A stretch of 37,296 nt of DNA from Thermococcus sp. (GCA_015520705.1 WAPO01000026.1:1-37296), one strand, 5' to 3'. Positions 1 through 10,679 are shown, counted from the stretch's first letter. Program-made: numbers and translations. Notes: generated by a model from the sequence alone, not told the origin.

Positions 1-2
1 AT

Positions 3-647
3 GAAGCTGGCAGAGGGCCGGTTATAGGGCCGCTGGTTATCGCTGCTGTCGTGGTTGATGAGGGAAACATCCAAAAACTTGAAAATCTCGGGGTTAAGGA
101 CTCCAAAAAGCTGAGCCCGGGAAGGAGGGAAAGCCTGTTTAATGAGATAATCAACGTTTTAGATGATTATGTAATTATTGAATTATGGCCGAAGGAGATA
201 GACGGCAGAGGAGGCACGATGAACGAGTTCGAGGTCGAGAACTTCGTTAAGGCCCTGAACTCCCTTAAAGTCAAGCCCGATGTCCTCTACATAGACGCCG
301 CGGATGTTAAGGAAGAGAGGTTCGGAGAGCTGATCAGGGAAAAGCTGGACTTCTCCCCTGAAATAGTGGCAGAGCACAGGGCTGATGATAAGTATCTTCC
401 TGTTTCAGCGGCCTCGATTCTCGCTAAGGTTACGAGAGACAGAGCTGTGGAGAAGCTCAAGGAAGTTTATGGGGAAATCGGCTCCGGATATCCAAGCGAC
501 CCCAGAACGCGGGCCTTTCTCGAAGACTACTACAGGAAGCACGGCTCTTTTCCTCCAATAGTCAGAAAGAGCTGGAAAACGCTGAAGAAAATAGAGGAGA
601 AGCTAAAACCGGAGCAGCTCACACTCAGCGATTTCCTGAAAAAGTGA
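3..647 (+). CDS. rnhB: Ribonuclease HII, 5' end outside window
   Basis: Frame 3 reads EAGRGPVIGPLVIAAVVVDE (RNase HII N-terminal motif) and continues into the 51..647 ORF with DSKKLSPGRRE, VLYIDAADV and HRADDKYLPVSAASILAKVTRD. Confidence 0.95.
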   Translation, partial: EAGRGPVIGPLVIAAVVVDEGNIQKLENLGVKDSKKLSPGRRESLFNEIINVLDDYVIIELWPKEIDGRGGTMNEFEVENFVKALNSLKVKPDVLYIDAADVKEERFGELIREKLDFSPEIVAEHRADDKYLPVSAASILAKVTRDRAVEKLKEVYGEIGSGYPSDPRTRAFLEDYYRKHGSFPPIVRKSWKTLKKIEEKLKPEQLTLSDFLKK

Positions 648-2025
648 GCCTTTGGATTTTTCTTTTCATCCAGCTGAAGCTTCTCCTGATGAGATTCCAG
701 TAAATCCTGAGGGATTCCCTGAAGTAGTCCCACTTTATGATGTCGTAGAGCACCACACCCATCACAACGGCAGCTTCCGGAACCAGTGCTGTCGCATAAA
801 AGCTGAACTGGGTTGTTCCTCCAAGGGCATACTGGAGGGCAAACATACCTATCGTGCTCCAGAAGACCGCCAGAGGCATCCATGCGTTTCTGCGCTTCAG
901 AGCTATGTAGGGAATGGCAAATATGAAGACTATCATTGCAGAAAGGAGGAAGGGGTCTGTCTCAGCGAAGACATTGGGATTGAAGTGAAAGGGAAACGGG
1001 TGCAGATCAACAAACCACTCCCAAAAGGGCGATGTGTTCGGATTGGGTCCCTTATAGCTGAGGTGCCATCTGAAGCTTCCTAAGAAATACGTCAGCCAGA
1101 GGTCGAATCCAAGGGCTTTAATGGCAGGGAGCTCAGGAACCAGAAAGCCGAGTCCAGGAAGTATCAGACCAGATATAAAAAATCGCTTGAAGCCCCTTCT
1201 TTCTTTCAAAAGCTTAATGAAGAGCACAGGATAACCAAAGCCCCCATTAAGCTTTGCAGCTCCTGCAAGCCCAACTGCAAGGCCTGAGGAGTAATCTCTA
1301 TCAGAGACGAGGAGATATACGAAGAGAGCAACGAAGAGGGCGACGTATATATCGAGCATTGCAGCCACCGATGTTGCCATCAGCGTTGGGTCAACAGCCG
1401 AGAAAAGCAGGGCAATTAGAGAAGCGAGATAGCTCTTTGTTAGCTTGTATGCCGTCAGTGCCACGAGGATGTTGATTATGGCGAGCGCCACCACTCCGGG
1501 CAGCCTCCACCAGAAGGGGTCATCATGCACCATCATGCCGAGCATTATGAAGTCCTTCCCCAGAAAGGGATGCTCCGTGTTCAGGTAGTTCTGAATGTTG
1601 TCCTTGTCCGGATATCTGAAGCCTGTTACAACTTCAACTTCTGAATATTTGGAGCTGACGGCTTTTATAAAGGGCTCCAGGTTCTTTCTTGGAATTTCGA
1701 AATATACTGCCGGGAAATTTTCATAGTTTATGAAAAGAGTATAGTTATACCTGTTGGCAACCTCCAGCACACCGAGCTGGTTCTCATTTTTGTCCCCATC
1801 GTTTGGGAAGATTATATTAACTCCCTCAGCATTGCTTGTCCGGTTGACGTAGTGGACGCTTATCCCAAGCCTGTGGAGGATGTTGCGGGAGGCAGGGACA
1901 TACCAGACCTCATCGCCTATGTAATCGTGCAACTTTGAGCTGGATGCGGTTTTATATGAGTAGTAGAATGATCCTCCTACCATCAGAATTACCAGCACGA
2001 TGTAAATGACCTTCTTCCAGTTCAT
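625..2025 (-). CDS. Multi-pass membrane glycosyltransferase-like protein (GT39/ArnT-like)
   Basis: 466 aa with many hydrophobic segments; EHPFLGKDFIMLG and DDPFWWRLPGVVALAI resemble dolichyl-phosphate-mannose-protein mannosyltransferases. Confidence 0.7.
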   Translation of the reverse strand: MNWKKVIYIVLVILMVGGSFYYSYKTASSSKLHDYIGDEVWYVPASRNILHRLGISVHYVNRTSNAEGVNIIFPNDGDKNENQLGVLEVANRYNYTLFINYENFPAVYFEIPRKNLEPFIKAVSSKYSEVEVVTGFRYPDKDNIQNYLNTEHPFLGKDFIMLGMMVHDDPFWWRLPGVVALAIINILVALTAYKLTKSYLASLIALLFSAVDPTLMATSVAAMLDIYVALFVALFVYLLVSDRDYSSGLAVGLAGAAKLNGGFGYPVLFIKLLKERRGFKRFFISGLILPGLGFLVPELPAIKALGFDLWLTYFLGSFRWHLSYKGPNPNTSPFWEWFVDLHPFPFHFNPNVFAETDPFLLSAMIVFIFAIPYIALKRRNAWMPLAVFWSTIGMFALQYALGGTTQFSFYATALVPEAAVVMGVVLYDIIKWDYFRESLRIYWNLIRRSFSWMKRKIQRLTFSGNR

Positions 2026-2116
2026 ATTTTATCCCCACGCCAGTCTACCCGGCATTCTTTAAATTCTTTCGCATAAGGTATTTAAAATGAGTGCAGAAAT
2101 GTGTGGCGGTGGAAAC

Positions 2117-3247
2117 ATGGAGGATTACATAAAGCTAACCGTCGAGATGATAAGGAGAGGATATGACGAGAAAAAGATACGCTCCAAGCTTCCGCGGGAG
2201 ATGGCTGATGAGATTATCGAGATAGCGAGGGCCAGAATCAGAGCTAAGGATAAGTTCTCACGCAGCGACCTCTGGATGGATATGGAAGGTCTCAGGTATG
2301 CAACCCATGAAATTGTTGCTCAATACCGGGCGGAGAGGGTTAAGCCGGAGAGCATAGCTGATGTCTCCTGCGGAATCGGCATCCAGCTGATTTTCTTTGC
2401 CAGATATGCAAGCGAGGCCTACGGGGTGGATATAGACAGAAGAAAGCTCTTCTACGCGGAGAAAAACGCGGAGAAATATGGCGTTCGTGAGAAGATAAGA
2501 TTCATCCACGGTGACAGCTTAAGTCCCGAGATAGTCGAGCAGATAAACGCGGATGTCATATTCTCTGATCCAGCGAGACCGCCCCAGATGCCCGAACGCC
2601 GTCTGGAAGACCTCCTTCCGAGCCCCCTGCAGGTGTATGAGGCATACAGGCATAAAACCGATGCGTTTATATTCGACCTCCCGCCCCAGATAAGGCGCGA
2701 GAAAATTCCATGGAAGGGGGAGTTTGAGTATATAGACCTATTCGGTGCCCTGAACAGGCTCACCTTCTATTTTGAGCCGCTGGCGAAGGCCGAGAGGAGC
2801 GCAGTCCTCCTGCCGCAGGGGGTAAGGCTTGAAAGTGATCCCTCTCTGGAGGATATAGTCCAGTGGAGCCGGCCTCTGGAGTATCTCTATGAAATCCCGC
2901 AGGCTGTGGACTATGCTGATCTCATAAACGAGCTGTTCCACAGGGTCAGCGGCACGCTATACATGCTCCTGAGGGAGAAGAGGCGTGTTCTGGCAACGAG
3001 CAGTGAAGAGCTGAGGAGCGAATACTTCAAGAGGGCATACATCATCACAGGAACCACGAAGTTTCATCCCGTCAGGATAAACGATTTCCTGAGGAAAAAC
3101 GGCTACGGAAGGGCCACCCTCCGCGTGTCTATTCCCGACAGTGCATACTGGAGCTTCAGGAGAAGGATTGAAAGCGGTCTTAAGGGAGAGAAGAGGGCAT
3201 TCGTTTTCCAGTACAGGGATATGGCCATAATAGCCGAGGCTTTATAG
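2117..3247 (+). CDS. Class I SAM-dependent methyltransferase with THUMP-like C-terminus
   Basis: Motif [26 protein letters not shown] and [11 protein letters not shown] 2117 follows a GGCGGTGG ribosome-binding site (ORF track start is 2087). Confidence 0.75.
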   Translation: MEDYIKLTVEMIRRGYDEKKIRSKLPREMADEIIEIARARIRAKDKFSRSDLWMDMEGLRYATHEIVAQYRAERVKPESIADVSCGIGIQLIFFARYASEAYGVDIDRRKLFYAEKNAEKYGVREKIRFIHGDSLSPEIVEQINADVIFSDPARPPQMPERRLEDLLPSPLQVYEAYRHKTDAFIFDLPPQIRREKIPWKGEFEYIDLFGALNRLTFYFEPLAKAERSAVLLPQGVRLESDPSLEDIVQWSRPLEYLYEIPQAVDYADLINELFHRVSGTLYMLLREKRRVLATSSEELRSEYFKRAYIITGTTKFHPVRINDFLRKNGYGRATLRVSIPDSAYWSFRRRIESGLKGEKRAFVFQYRDMAIIAEAL

Positions 3248-3448
3248 CTCCTCGATTTTAGCGTTTCTTATCCTTTTAGAGCCTATTCTCAGGCTCTTAA
3301 AGTATTCTATGTGTTCCCCGGGGAGGAAATCCTCCAGACTGAGGGGACGCAGCCTTTTCCTCCTCGGTTTATGATTGCCCTTTGATTTCATGCTGATTTT
3401 ATTATCTTTCAGGAACTCATCGAGTTTCCTGTCCATTGATGCACCCAT
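3242..3448 (-). CDS. Small basic hypothetical protein
   Basis: 68 aa ORF in a region not otherwise coding; convergent 6-bp overlap with the methyltransferase gene. Confidence 0.5.
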   Translation of the reverse strand: MGASMDRKLDEFLKDNKISMKSKGNHKPRRKRLRPLSLEDFLPGEHIEYFKSLRIGSKRIRNAKIEEL

Positions 3449-3477
3449 TAAGCATGAATGAGTATGGTTATATAGCT

Positions 3478-3519
3478 TTTTCTCCTGAGAAAATGTGCTG
3501 AACCTTTTCCGGAGAAAAG
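3478..3519. repeat. Two inverted repeats upstream of glmS: TTTTCTC-CT-GAGAAAA (3478-3493) and CTTTTC-CGGA-GAAAAG (3504-3519)
   Basis: Read directly; centers about 26 bp apart in a divergent intergenic region. Confidence 0.5.
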
Positions 3520-3624
3520 AACATTTCTGAAAAAGCCGTTAATTCTCCCCGGAAATCGTTTAAGAGAAATGCTTTTAACTGGACGTCCTTATCTAATCAA
3601 AGAGTAACTGAAAAGGGGATGGCC

Positions 3625-5433
3625 ATGTGCGGGATAATCGGCTACATTGGTGATAGGAAGGCCTGTGATGTTATTGTCAGCGGATTGAAAAGGCTCGAAT
3701 ATAGGGGTTATGATTCTGTTGGGGTTGTCACCGAGAATGGAGGGACGCTGCACATCAGGAAGGGTGCAGGCAAGATAGGGGAGCTTGAGAAGAAGCTCGG
3801 ACTTTCGGAGCTGCCTGGAACTAGGGGAATCGGCCACACGAGGTGGGCGACGCACGGCATTCCGGATGACACGAACGCACATCCTCATACGGACTGCACA
3901 GGGAGAATAGCACTCGTCCACAACGGAATCATCGAGAACTACCTTGAACTGAAGGAGGAGCTCCTGAAAAGAGGCCATATATTCAAAAGCGACACAGATA
4001 CGGAGGTAATAGCACACCTCATTGAGGAGGAGCTCAAAACTGCGGCAAACTTTGAGGAAGCCCTCAGAAGAGCTCTGAACAGGCTGAAGGGTTCGTTTGC
4101 CCTTGGGATAATATACTCCGGAGACGGGGAGCATCTATACTTCGTCAGAAATGAGAGCCCCCTCGTTCTGGGCATAGGGAAGGGCGAGATGTTTGCGGCG
4201 AGCGACGTTCCGGCTTTTCTGCCCTACACGAACAGGGCGGTTTTCATAGACGATGGCGAATACGTCATTCTCTCCAAGGAGGGATACATCGTTAAAGATT
4301 TCAGAACTGGAGAGGTTAGAGAGAAAGATGTTCACACGATTGAGTGGAGCCTTAAGATGGCCGAAAAGCAGGGATATCCCCACTTTATGCTGAAGGAGAT
4401 ACACGAACAGCCGAAGGCCGTGAAAGAGGCCATCTATGGAAATGCGGAAGGCATAGCAGATATTGCGGAAGAGATAGCCGGCTATGATAAGATATTCATA
4501 GTGGCAATGGGGACATCCTATCATGCGGCAATCGCGGGCAAATACCTCTTCCAGAGGCTGGCCAGAAAAGTTCCGGTTGTTGAGGAGGCCAGCGAGTTCA
4601 GATACGAAGCTGAAGGACTCCTCGATGAGAACACGCTCGTTATCGCCATAACCCAGAGCGGCGAAACCGCCGACACGCTTGCGGCAATCAAGCTTGCAAA
4701 GAGGAACGGTGCAAAGACACTCAGCATAGTAAATGTGGTCGGGAGCATGGCCACGAGGATAAGCGATCTGGTTCTGTACACCCACGCCGGCCCTGAAATA
4801 GGTGTGGCCGCAACCAAAACATACACCACCCAGCTGACGGTTCTGGCGATGCTCGCCATAGCTCTGGCAAGGCACCTCGGAACAGCCGATGAGCAGCTGC
4901 TGAATGCTCTGGAAAAAAGACTCTACGAGCTTCCAGACCTGATTGCCGAGGCGCTGAAGCACGAGGAAAACCTTAAGGAGCTCGCAGAAGCGCTCAGAGA
5001 CAGGAAAGATTTCTTCTACATAGGAAGGGGGATAAGCGTTGCAACGGCACTTGAAGGTGCTCTCAAGCTCAAGGAGATCAGCTACATCCATGCGGAAGGG
5101 CTCTCTGCCGGAGAGCTGAAGCACGGCCCTCTTGCACTCATCGAGGACAGCGTCCCTGTTGTGGCGGTGGCACCCTCCGGAAGAACATTCGACAAGATTG
5201 TCTCCAACATAGAGGAGGCCAAGGCCAGAAAAGGATTTATAATAAGTCTCGGAGATAATGATGAGCTCATGAAGATAAGCGATGTGTTCATCAGAATGCC
5301 TGAGGTTGATGAGCTGCTCAGCCCCATACTGTATGTGGTTCCCCTTCAGCTGCTTGCCTACCATTTAGCTGTCCTCAGGGGCAACGATCCGGACAAGCCG
5401 AGGAATCTTGCTAAATCCGTTACCGTTGAATGA
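3625..5433 (+). CDS. glmS: Glutamine--fructose-6-phosphate aminotransferase (isomerizing)
   Basis: Start at 3625 gives MCGIIGYIG with N-terminal Cys nucleophile; [20 protein letters not shown]-terminal NLAKSVTVE. Confidence 0.97.
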   Translation: MCGIIGYIGDRKACDVIVSGLKRLEYRGYDSVGVVTENGGTLHIRKGAGKIGELEKKLGLSELPGTRGIGHTRWATHGIPDDTNAHPHTDCTGRIALVHNGIIENYLELKEELLKRGHIFKSDTDTEVIAHLIEEELKTAANFEEALRRALNRLKGSFALGIIYSGDGEHLYFVRNESPLVLGIGKGEMFAASDVPAFLPYTNRAVFIDDGEYVILSKEGYIVKDFRTGEVREKDVHTIEWSLKMAEKQGYPHFMLKEIHEQPKAVKEAIYGNAEGIADIAEEIAGYDKIFIVAMGTSYHAAIAGKYLFQRLARKVPVVEEASEFRYEAEGLLDENTLVIAITQSGETADTLAAIKLAKRNGAKTLSIVNVVGSMATRISDLVLYTHAGPEIGVAATKTYTTQLTVLAMLAIALARHLGTADEQLLNALEKRLYELPDLIAEALKHEENLKELAEALRDRKDFFYIGRGISVATALEGALKLKEISYIHAEGLSAGELKHGPLALIEDSVPVVAVAPSGRTFDKIVSNIEEAKARKGFIISLGDNDELMKISDVFIRMPEVDELLSPILYVVPLQLLAYHLAVLRGNDPDKPRNLAKSVTVE

Positions 5434-5443
5434 GGTGATTTGA

Positions 5444-8305
5444 ATGGTAAAAACAAAGGTTAAAGAGAAGAAAAAGAAGAAAGAGAAGGACGAGGAAATA
5501 CACATACCCTTCAATTATCAGAAGTTCAAAATGTATGGCTTTCCTCTTCTCGTTCTTTTGGTGGCCTTTATAGGCTACAGGATAAGAATGCACACCGCCC
5601 AGCTCAAGTATTTTGTCGACCCTGATACCTTCTACCACTACGAGATTTACCGTCTGGCAGTGCATGAGTGGATTCCAAAGTATTTTGCCTATGCAGAACC
5701 TCCGGCCGGCATAAAGGTTACGGGCTCCCTCGGACTCTACATGATACCGGCAGCCTTCTACAAAATCTTTGCAGTCTTTGGAGTTACGGAGCTTGGGTTC
5801 TACAGGATGTGGCCTGCTCTGGTGGGTTTCCTAACAATCATTGCAGCATACTTCCTCGGCAGAAAGCTCCACTCAGATTGGGCAGGACTCTGGGCAGCTT
5901 TGATAATGATGTTCTCCTATGCAAACTTCACAAAGACCATGTCGGGAAACGGGAGAGGTGAGGGCCCATTCATGATGTTTTTCTTCTATACCGTGCTCTT
6001 CATGACAATGTATCTCGATGAAAAGAGCTTAAACTGGAAGAAGATTCTCTGGGGGGCATTGTTCGTTCTGACAGGCTTGGCCTTCACCAGCGTCTGGAAT
6101 GGAAGCCAGTTCGGTATAGGAATACTGCTGGTATTTATGGCTGTGAATGCAATTATCCTCTTCACATGGGGCAGAATTGAAGAGCTCAAAATCTTTGTCA
6201 GAGACTTCTACCCTGCATTTTTCCTGATTCTAATTATAAGCCTCGGACTCAGCTACAGCGGGATAGTAGGCATCAGAAACTTCCTGATATTCGCGCTTCA
6301 GGGCTTTGCAGCAGTGGCTGTGCTGACAGCGGTGATGCTCTACGGCGGGAGGCTGAAGCTCAACTATTCAGACAAAAAGCACAGGTTTGCTGTTGTGGTC
6401 GCCGTCGGCATACTGGGCTTCCTCGGCGCATATCTCTACTTCGGCCCGGATCTGTGGAAGTTCATGGGAGGAGCATACCAGTCAAATCCCCTATACCAGA
6501 CCGTCGCAGAGCTCGCAAAGACGAGCTGGAAAGACATCAAAATATACTACAGCATCAAGACGAATGATGCCCTGATCTTCTTCCTGTCTATCGTCGGGTT
6601 CTTCCTGGTTCTGCTGAGGTTCGCGCGCAAGCTGATGCAGGGGGACATAACGGGCTACAAGGAGGTTTTCCTCGTCACCTACTACATAGCTTCCATGTAT
6701 CTCCTCGCGATGGCGGTCAGGTTCATATTCCAGGCTTCAGGTTCGATAATACTCTTTGCGGGAATCTTCATCGGAGAGCTCTTCATTTTCGTGGAGAAGA
6801 TGAAGGATACGCCCACGACAAAGGCGATGTATTCAATCCTCCTCATACTCCTCTTCATACCCATTCCGCTCGTCGGGGCACAGCATATGAACGATCTGGC
6901 AGCATACTATTCAAAAGGCGAACAGGTGCCCCCATCATGGCAGAACACCCTTGACTGGCTCAAGAAGAATTCTAACCCTCTTGACAGCGCCACCTCGTGG
7001 TGGGACTACGGCTACTGGATTGAGTCGAGCCTCCTGAGCCACAGAAGAGCCTCAACAGACGGCGGTCATGCATACGACAGGAGGTATATTGTCGCAGACT
7101 TCCTATCACACTACGGAAACCGCAGTGAGGTGGACTTTGAGGCATGGGAGCTGAACTACTTCATAGTCTGGCAGCAGGACATCTATAAGTTCAACGCCAT
7201 AAGCTACCTAGGAGGAGCCATCAATTATGGAGAATACAGGAACACTCCCATGTTCCAGCCGATTCCTCTAACAGCGATTCACCGCGACAACCAGACAGGA
7301 AAATACTACATCTCGACCCGGCAGGGTTCCTACCAGCCTCTAATGACAATTGACCTGAGGTCTGGCAGGATTGTTCAGGGCGGCGGTAACATACCCTATG
7401 TCCTCTACATCTTCCAGAACTACGGTCTTCTGGCCTATAAAAACGTTGCCTTCAGCAACTTCGTAAGGTTGGCATTCCACCTCCCGTTCTCCTTTGAGAA
7501 GTGGGACGCCCAGAAGCTATTCGCCAACTTCAAGCTGGTTCACAATGCCGGCGATGTGGCGACATACAAGTTCAGGCCCTTTGCTGTCTATATGATCCAG
7601 ACTCTGGAAAACGGCACATGGAAAATCATCTACACCTCACTTGGAGGCGGAAAGCTCCCTGTCGGAAATCACCGGTTCAAGCTCTATATTTCGGCCTTTG
7701 GAAGGGACATAAAAGACGCCAGTCTAATTTTTGAGGCATACAATGGGACAAAGCTCGTTGAGAAAAAAACCATAGCGGAGAACCTAAACATGAATCACCT
7801 CCACGAACAGCCGCTGGAGTTCAACCTGACAGTTCCAAATGCGAAAAAATACAGGTTCGTTCTGATTCAGGATGGACCCGTTGGGGTCATCGACGGAAAG
7901 GTTAAGGTCAACGGAAAGGTTGTGAATCCTACATACGTGCTGGGAGAAGGGAAGAGCGGGACGCTTCAACTCACCGCAGCGTTCAGAAAGGACTACACTG
8001 CTGATCTGTATCTCAGGGCCAGCATGATTTATTACGTAACCCCAAACGGCAAGGACATCTATAAGGACAAATTCCAGCTTGAGCCTCATATGGACATAGT
8101 TAGCTACATCCCTGTTAGGAAAGACCTGAACGTGAAAGCCGGGGACAACAAGATAACCGCACACGTGAGCGTTCCTGAAAACGTGTTTGACAGCTACATC
8201 CAGAAGCTCTACAGCAAATACGGAAAGGACAAGGTCGTTGTTGTCAGAAAACGTATTGAGCCCATCTTCATCGCAAAGAAGGAATACGTGGTGTGGGAGG
8301 GTTAA
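5444..8305 (+). CDS. aglB: Dolichyl-phosphooligosaccharide-protein glycotransferase (STT3/AglB)
   Basis: 953 aa multi-pass protein with FVDPDTFYHYEIYRL and the STT3 signature SWWDYGYWIE. Confidence 0.95.
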   Translation: MVKTKVKEKKKKKEKDEEIHIPFNYQKFKMYGFPLLVLLVAFIGYRIRMHTAQLKYFVDPDTFYHYEIYRLAVHEWIPKYFAYAEPPAGIKVTGSLGLYMIPAAFYKIFAVFGVTELGFYRMWPALVGFLTIIAAYFLGRKLHSDWAGLWAALIMMFSYANFTKTMSGNGRGEGPFMMFFFYTVLFMTMYLDEKSLNWKKILWGALFVLTGLAFTSVWNGSQFGIGILLVFMAVNAIILFTWGRIEELKIFVRDFYPAFFLILIISLGLSYSGIVGIRNFLIFALQGFAAVAVLTAVMLYGGRLKLNYSDKKHRFAVVVAVGILGFLGAYLYFGPDLWKFMGGAYQSNPLYQTVAELAKTSWKDIKIYYSIKTNDALIFFLSIVGFFLVLLRFARKLMQGDITGYKEVFLVTYYIASMYLLAMAVRFIFQASGSIILFAGIFIGELFIFVEKMKDTPTTKAMYSILLILLFIPIPLVGAQHMNDLAAYYSKGEQVPPSWQNTLDWLKKNSNPLDSATSWWDYGYWIESSLLSHRRASTDGGHAYDRRYIVADFLSHYGNRSEVDFEAWELNYFIVWQQDIYKFNAISYLGGAINYGEYRNTPMFQPIPLTAIHRDNQTGKYYISTRQGSYQPLMTIDLRSGRIVQGGGNIPYVLYIFQNYGLLAYKNVAFSNFVRLAFHLPFSFEKWDAQKLFANFKLVHNAGDVATYKFRPFAVYMIQTLENGTWKIIYTSLGGGKLPVGNHRFKLYISAFGRDIKDASLIFEAYNGTKLVEKKTIAENLNMNHLHEQPLEFNLTVPNAKKYRFVLIQDGPVGVIDGKVKVNGKVVNPTYVLGEGKSGTLQLTAAFRKDYTADLYLRASMIYYVTPNGKDIYKDKFQLEPHMDIVSYIPVRKDLNVKAGDNKITAHVSVPENVFDSYIQKLYSKYGKDKVVVVRKRIEPIFIAKKEYVVWEG

Positions 8306-8700
8306 TCCCTCACTATTTTCAAATCGTCGAGCTTCTTTTTCTTTACGGTTTTTACAATTCCAATCTCAACATTGTTTGGAGGCTTCAGAATGATCGCCTC
8401 AACTTCCGAAAATCCCAGTTTTTTAAGCGCAAAAGCCCTGTGGTGGCCGTCTATCACGTAGTAACTCCCGCCAAATTCAATAACAATTACAGGGGCATCA
8501 TAGCCATGCTTTATCTCCTGAAGAACAACAAGAAGTTTGGCTTCGCTGAGTTCTTCCTGTGTAGGTATAAGATTCTCCAGAGGGATGTATCCGCTGCTAA
8601 TCTCAAATCTAGAACCATGGATAATCTCATACTCTTTTTTAATTTTCTCCGCCCTCTTTAGCACCTCTTCCCGGCTTATCAGGCAGATTTCTTCCCTCAC
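8302..8700 (-). CDS. ParB/sulfiredoxin-like domain protein
   Basis: 132 aa; APVIVIEFGGSYYVIDGHHRAFALKKLGFSEVEAIIL matches the ParB N-terminal fold motif. GTG start overlaps upstream stop (GTGA). Confidence 0.75.
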   Translation of the reverse strand: MREEICLISREEVLKRAEKIKKEYEIIHGSRFEISSGYIPLENLIPTQEELSEAKLLVVLQEIKHGYDAPVIVIEFGGSYYVIDGHHRAFALKKLGFSEVEAIILKPPNNVEIGIVKTVKKKKLDDLKIVRD

Positions 8701-9386
8701 ATTTTCACACCCCTAACAGCAACAAAAGCGGCCAGCTTCCTGCAGCTCCTGTGGAATTTTCTGTCCACCTTTTCAGCCAGACCCAGAAAAGGCCAGAAGG
8801 AGGGGAAGAATATAACCCCCGCACTCTGCACCCCAGCGAAACCGGAAGCTTTAAGGAGCTCCTCAAGCTCTTCCGGAGTGTAGAACCTCGCATACCTGTA
8901 TGCCGTCTCAACGAACAAACTTTTGATGCGCTTGAAGATAAACCACAGACTATTGCCGTTCATTGTCCCAATAACGACCTCCCCGCCGGGCTTTAATACC
9001 CTGTGAATCTCACTCACGACCTTTTCAGGCTCATGTATGAACTCAAACATGGTGACGCTCAGAACAACGTCAAAGCTTTCATCCGGGAATGGAAGCTGGT
9101 ATGCATCTCCATGAACAAAGCTAACCTGTGGAAGCTTTTTTCTTGCAATCTCAAGCATCTTCTCACTCGCATCGAGGCCAACAACATCAAAACCCCTCCT
9201 GTAAAGCTCCGCGGTATAGTTGCCAGTTCCACATCCCAGATCCAGTGCCTTCCCTCCTCTGCTCCGAAGCATGGAGAATACAAGCCATTTCTCGGTTCTG
9301 TCAACATATCTGCCTGTTCCCGTCTCATACCACCGGTCATAACGGCTGGCTATTTTATTGAAGTACTCAGCCACCTCAGACACCAA
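8697..9386 (-). CDS. Class I SAM-dependent methyltransferase (UbiE/Methyltransf_11-like)
   Basis: ALDLGCGTGNYTAELYRRGFDVVGLDASEKML and SFDVVLSVTMFEFI motifs. Confidence 0.85.
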   Translation of the reverse strand: MVSEVAEYFNKIASRYDRWYETGTGRYVDRTEKWLVFSMLRSRGGKALDLGCGTGNYTAELYRRGFDVVGLDASEKMLEIARKKLPQVSFVHGDAYQLPFPDESFDVVLSVTMFEFIHEPEKVVSEIHRVLKPGGEVVIGTMNGNSLWFIFKRIKSLFVETAYRYARFYTPEELEELLKASGFAGVQSAGVIFFPSFWPFLGLAEKVDRKFHRSCRKLAAFVAVRGVKM

Positions 9387-9657
9387 GCTTGCTCTCTATA
9401 GTGAGCTTTTTGTCCGTCCGGTCGTCTATTCTGAGGCTGATGACAACCCTCTCCGCTCCGGCTTTAAAAATCGCCTCATGGCATTTCTTTACGAGCTGGA
9501 GTATATCATCCAGTTCCCCCTCCACGATCGTGCCCATGGCACATACCTGATACTTAAGGCCGCTTTTTTTAATCTCTTCAATGACCGGCTCCAGATATCT
9601 ACCGACGCTCGGACTTCCGGTTCCTAGGGGAAAGAGGCACAGTTCAGCAACCGGCAT
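9376..9657 (-). CDS. MTH1187/DUF77-family thiamine-binding-like protein
   Basis: MPVAELCLFPLGTGSPSVGRYLEPVIEEIKKSGLKYQVCAMGTIVEGELDD; start set at the internal ATG. Confidence 0.75.
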   Translation of the reverse strand: MPVAELCLFPLGTGSPSVGRYLEPVIEEIKKSGLKYQVCAMGTIVEGELDDILQLVKKCHEAIFKAGAERVVISLRIDDRTDKKLTIESKLGV

Positions 9658-9925
9658 TGCCGCCACCTGCAGGGGGGAATATATGCACCACGTCCTCATC
9701 TCTGAGCTCTGTCTCCAGGCCGTTGAGATGGAGGATGTTGTGACCATTCACGAGTATCATGCCATCTATCTCCTTCCTGCCCCTCTCCAGCAGTTCTTTT
9801 TTTATCTGCGGGCTGTATTTCTCGGACAGGTAATCAATTAGCTCTCCCACGTTTTTAACTCCATGAACCTCAATCTCCTTTTTACCCACAATCTCTCTGA
9901 ATGTAGCGTAGAACTTAACCTTCAT
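9644..9925 (-). CDS. MoaD/ThiS-family ubiquitin-like sulfur carrier protein
   Basis: MKVKFYATFREIVGKKEIEV...GMILVNGHNI...LRDEDVVHIFPPAGGGNAGC; start set at MKVKFYATF. Confidence 0.85.
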   Translation of the reverse strand: MKVKFYATFREIVGKKEIEVHGVKNVGELIDYLSEKYSPQIKKELLERGRKEIDGMILVNGHNILHLNGLETELRDEDVVHIFPPAGGGNAGC

Positions 9926-9953
9926 CCTACACACCAAGTTCAGTTTCTCATGA

Positions 9954-10628
9954 TTATTCATAAGTTTTCCTCTTCCTCTCCCTGTTATGTATGTAGTCCA
10001 GAAGGGGCCTTATACGCTCCCATACCTCGGATATGCCCCCGTGCCCGTCTATCTTCACATAAATTCCCTGCTTCTTGTAAAATTTGATTATAGGGCTCAT
10101 GTTGTTAATGTAGATGTCATACCTCTTCTCAGCGACTTCAGGTCTGTCATCCTCCCTCTGGATGAGTGTGCCGCCGCAGATGTCGCATTTTCCTTCAATC
10201 TTCGGTGGATTGTATTTAACGTGATAAACAGCACCGCAGCTGGAACATATCCTCCTGCCGGATATTCTCTGCACGCTTTCATTCTTTGTTATGTAGATGT
10301 CAATTGCCGCATCTATCTTTATGCCGTGGTCATAGAGGTAGTTCTCCAGTGCCAGAACCTGCTCTGCCGTCCTCGGATAACCATCAATAATGAAATTCAG
10401 CCGGATTCTCCTGAGTTTGGATAGAACGAGGGTGTTTATCACTGTGTCAGGAAGCAGATCGCCCTTCTCTATAAATTTCTTCATCTCCAGACCGAGTGCG
10501 CTTCCCTTCCATATCTCCTCACGGATTATGTCTCCAGAGGCAATGTATGTCAGGGTGTATCTCTTCATAATTGTCCTTGAGTGGGTTGATTTCCCGCTCC
10601 CCGGAGGTCCGAATAGAAGGATATTCAT
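9954..10628 (-). CDS. adk: Adenylate kinase
   Basis: MNILLFGPPGSGKSTHSR P-loop, FIIDGYPRTAEQ, LID zinc cluster CSSC...CDIC, DDRPEV. Confidence 0.95.
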   Translation of the reverse strand: MNILLFGPPGSGKSTHSRTIMKRYTLTYIASGDIIREEIWKGSALGLEMKKFIEKGDLLPDTVINTLVLSKLRRIRLNFIIDGYPRTAEQVLALENYLYDHGIKIDAAIDIYITKNESVQRISGRRICSSCGAVYHVKYNPPKIEGKCDICGGTLIQREDDRPEVAEKRYDIYINNMSPIIKFYKKQGIYVKIDGHGGISEVWERIRPLLDYIHNRERKRKTYE

Positions 10629-10679
10629 TTTTTCACCGGTAGGAATTTATATTTTCATGCTAAAATACTTTTGGTGATG

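Noticed and set aside
4135-5364. 409-aa minus-strand ORF
   Set aside because: Lies wholly antisense to glmS, which has clear catalytic motifs; composition reflects codon bias of the opposite strand.
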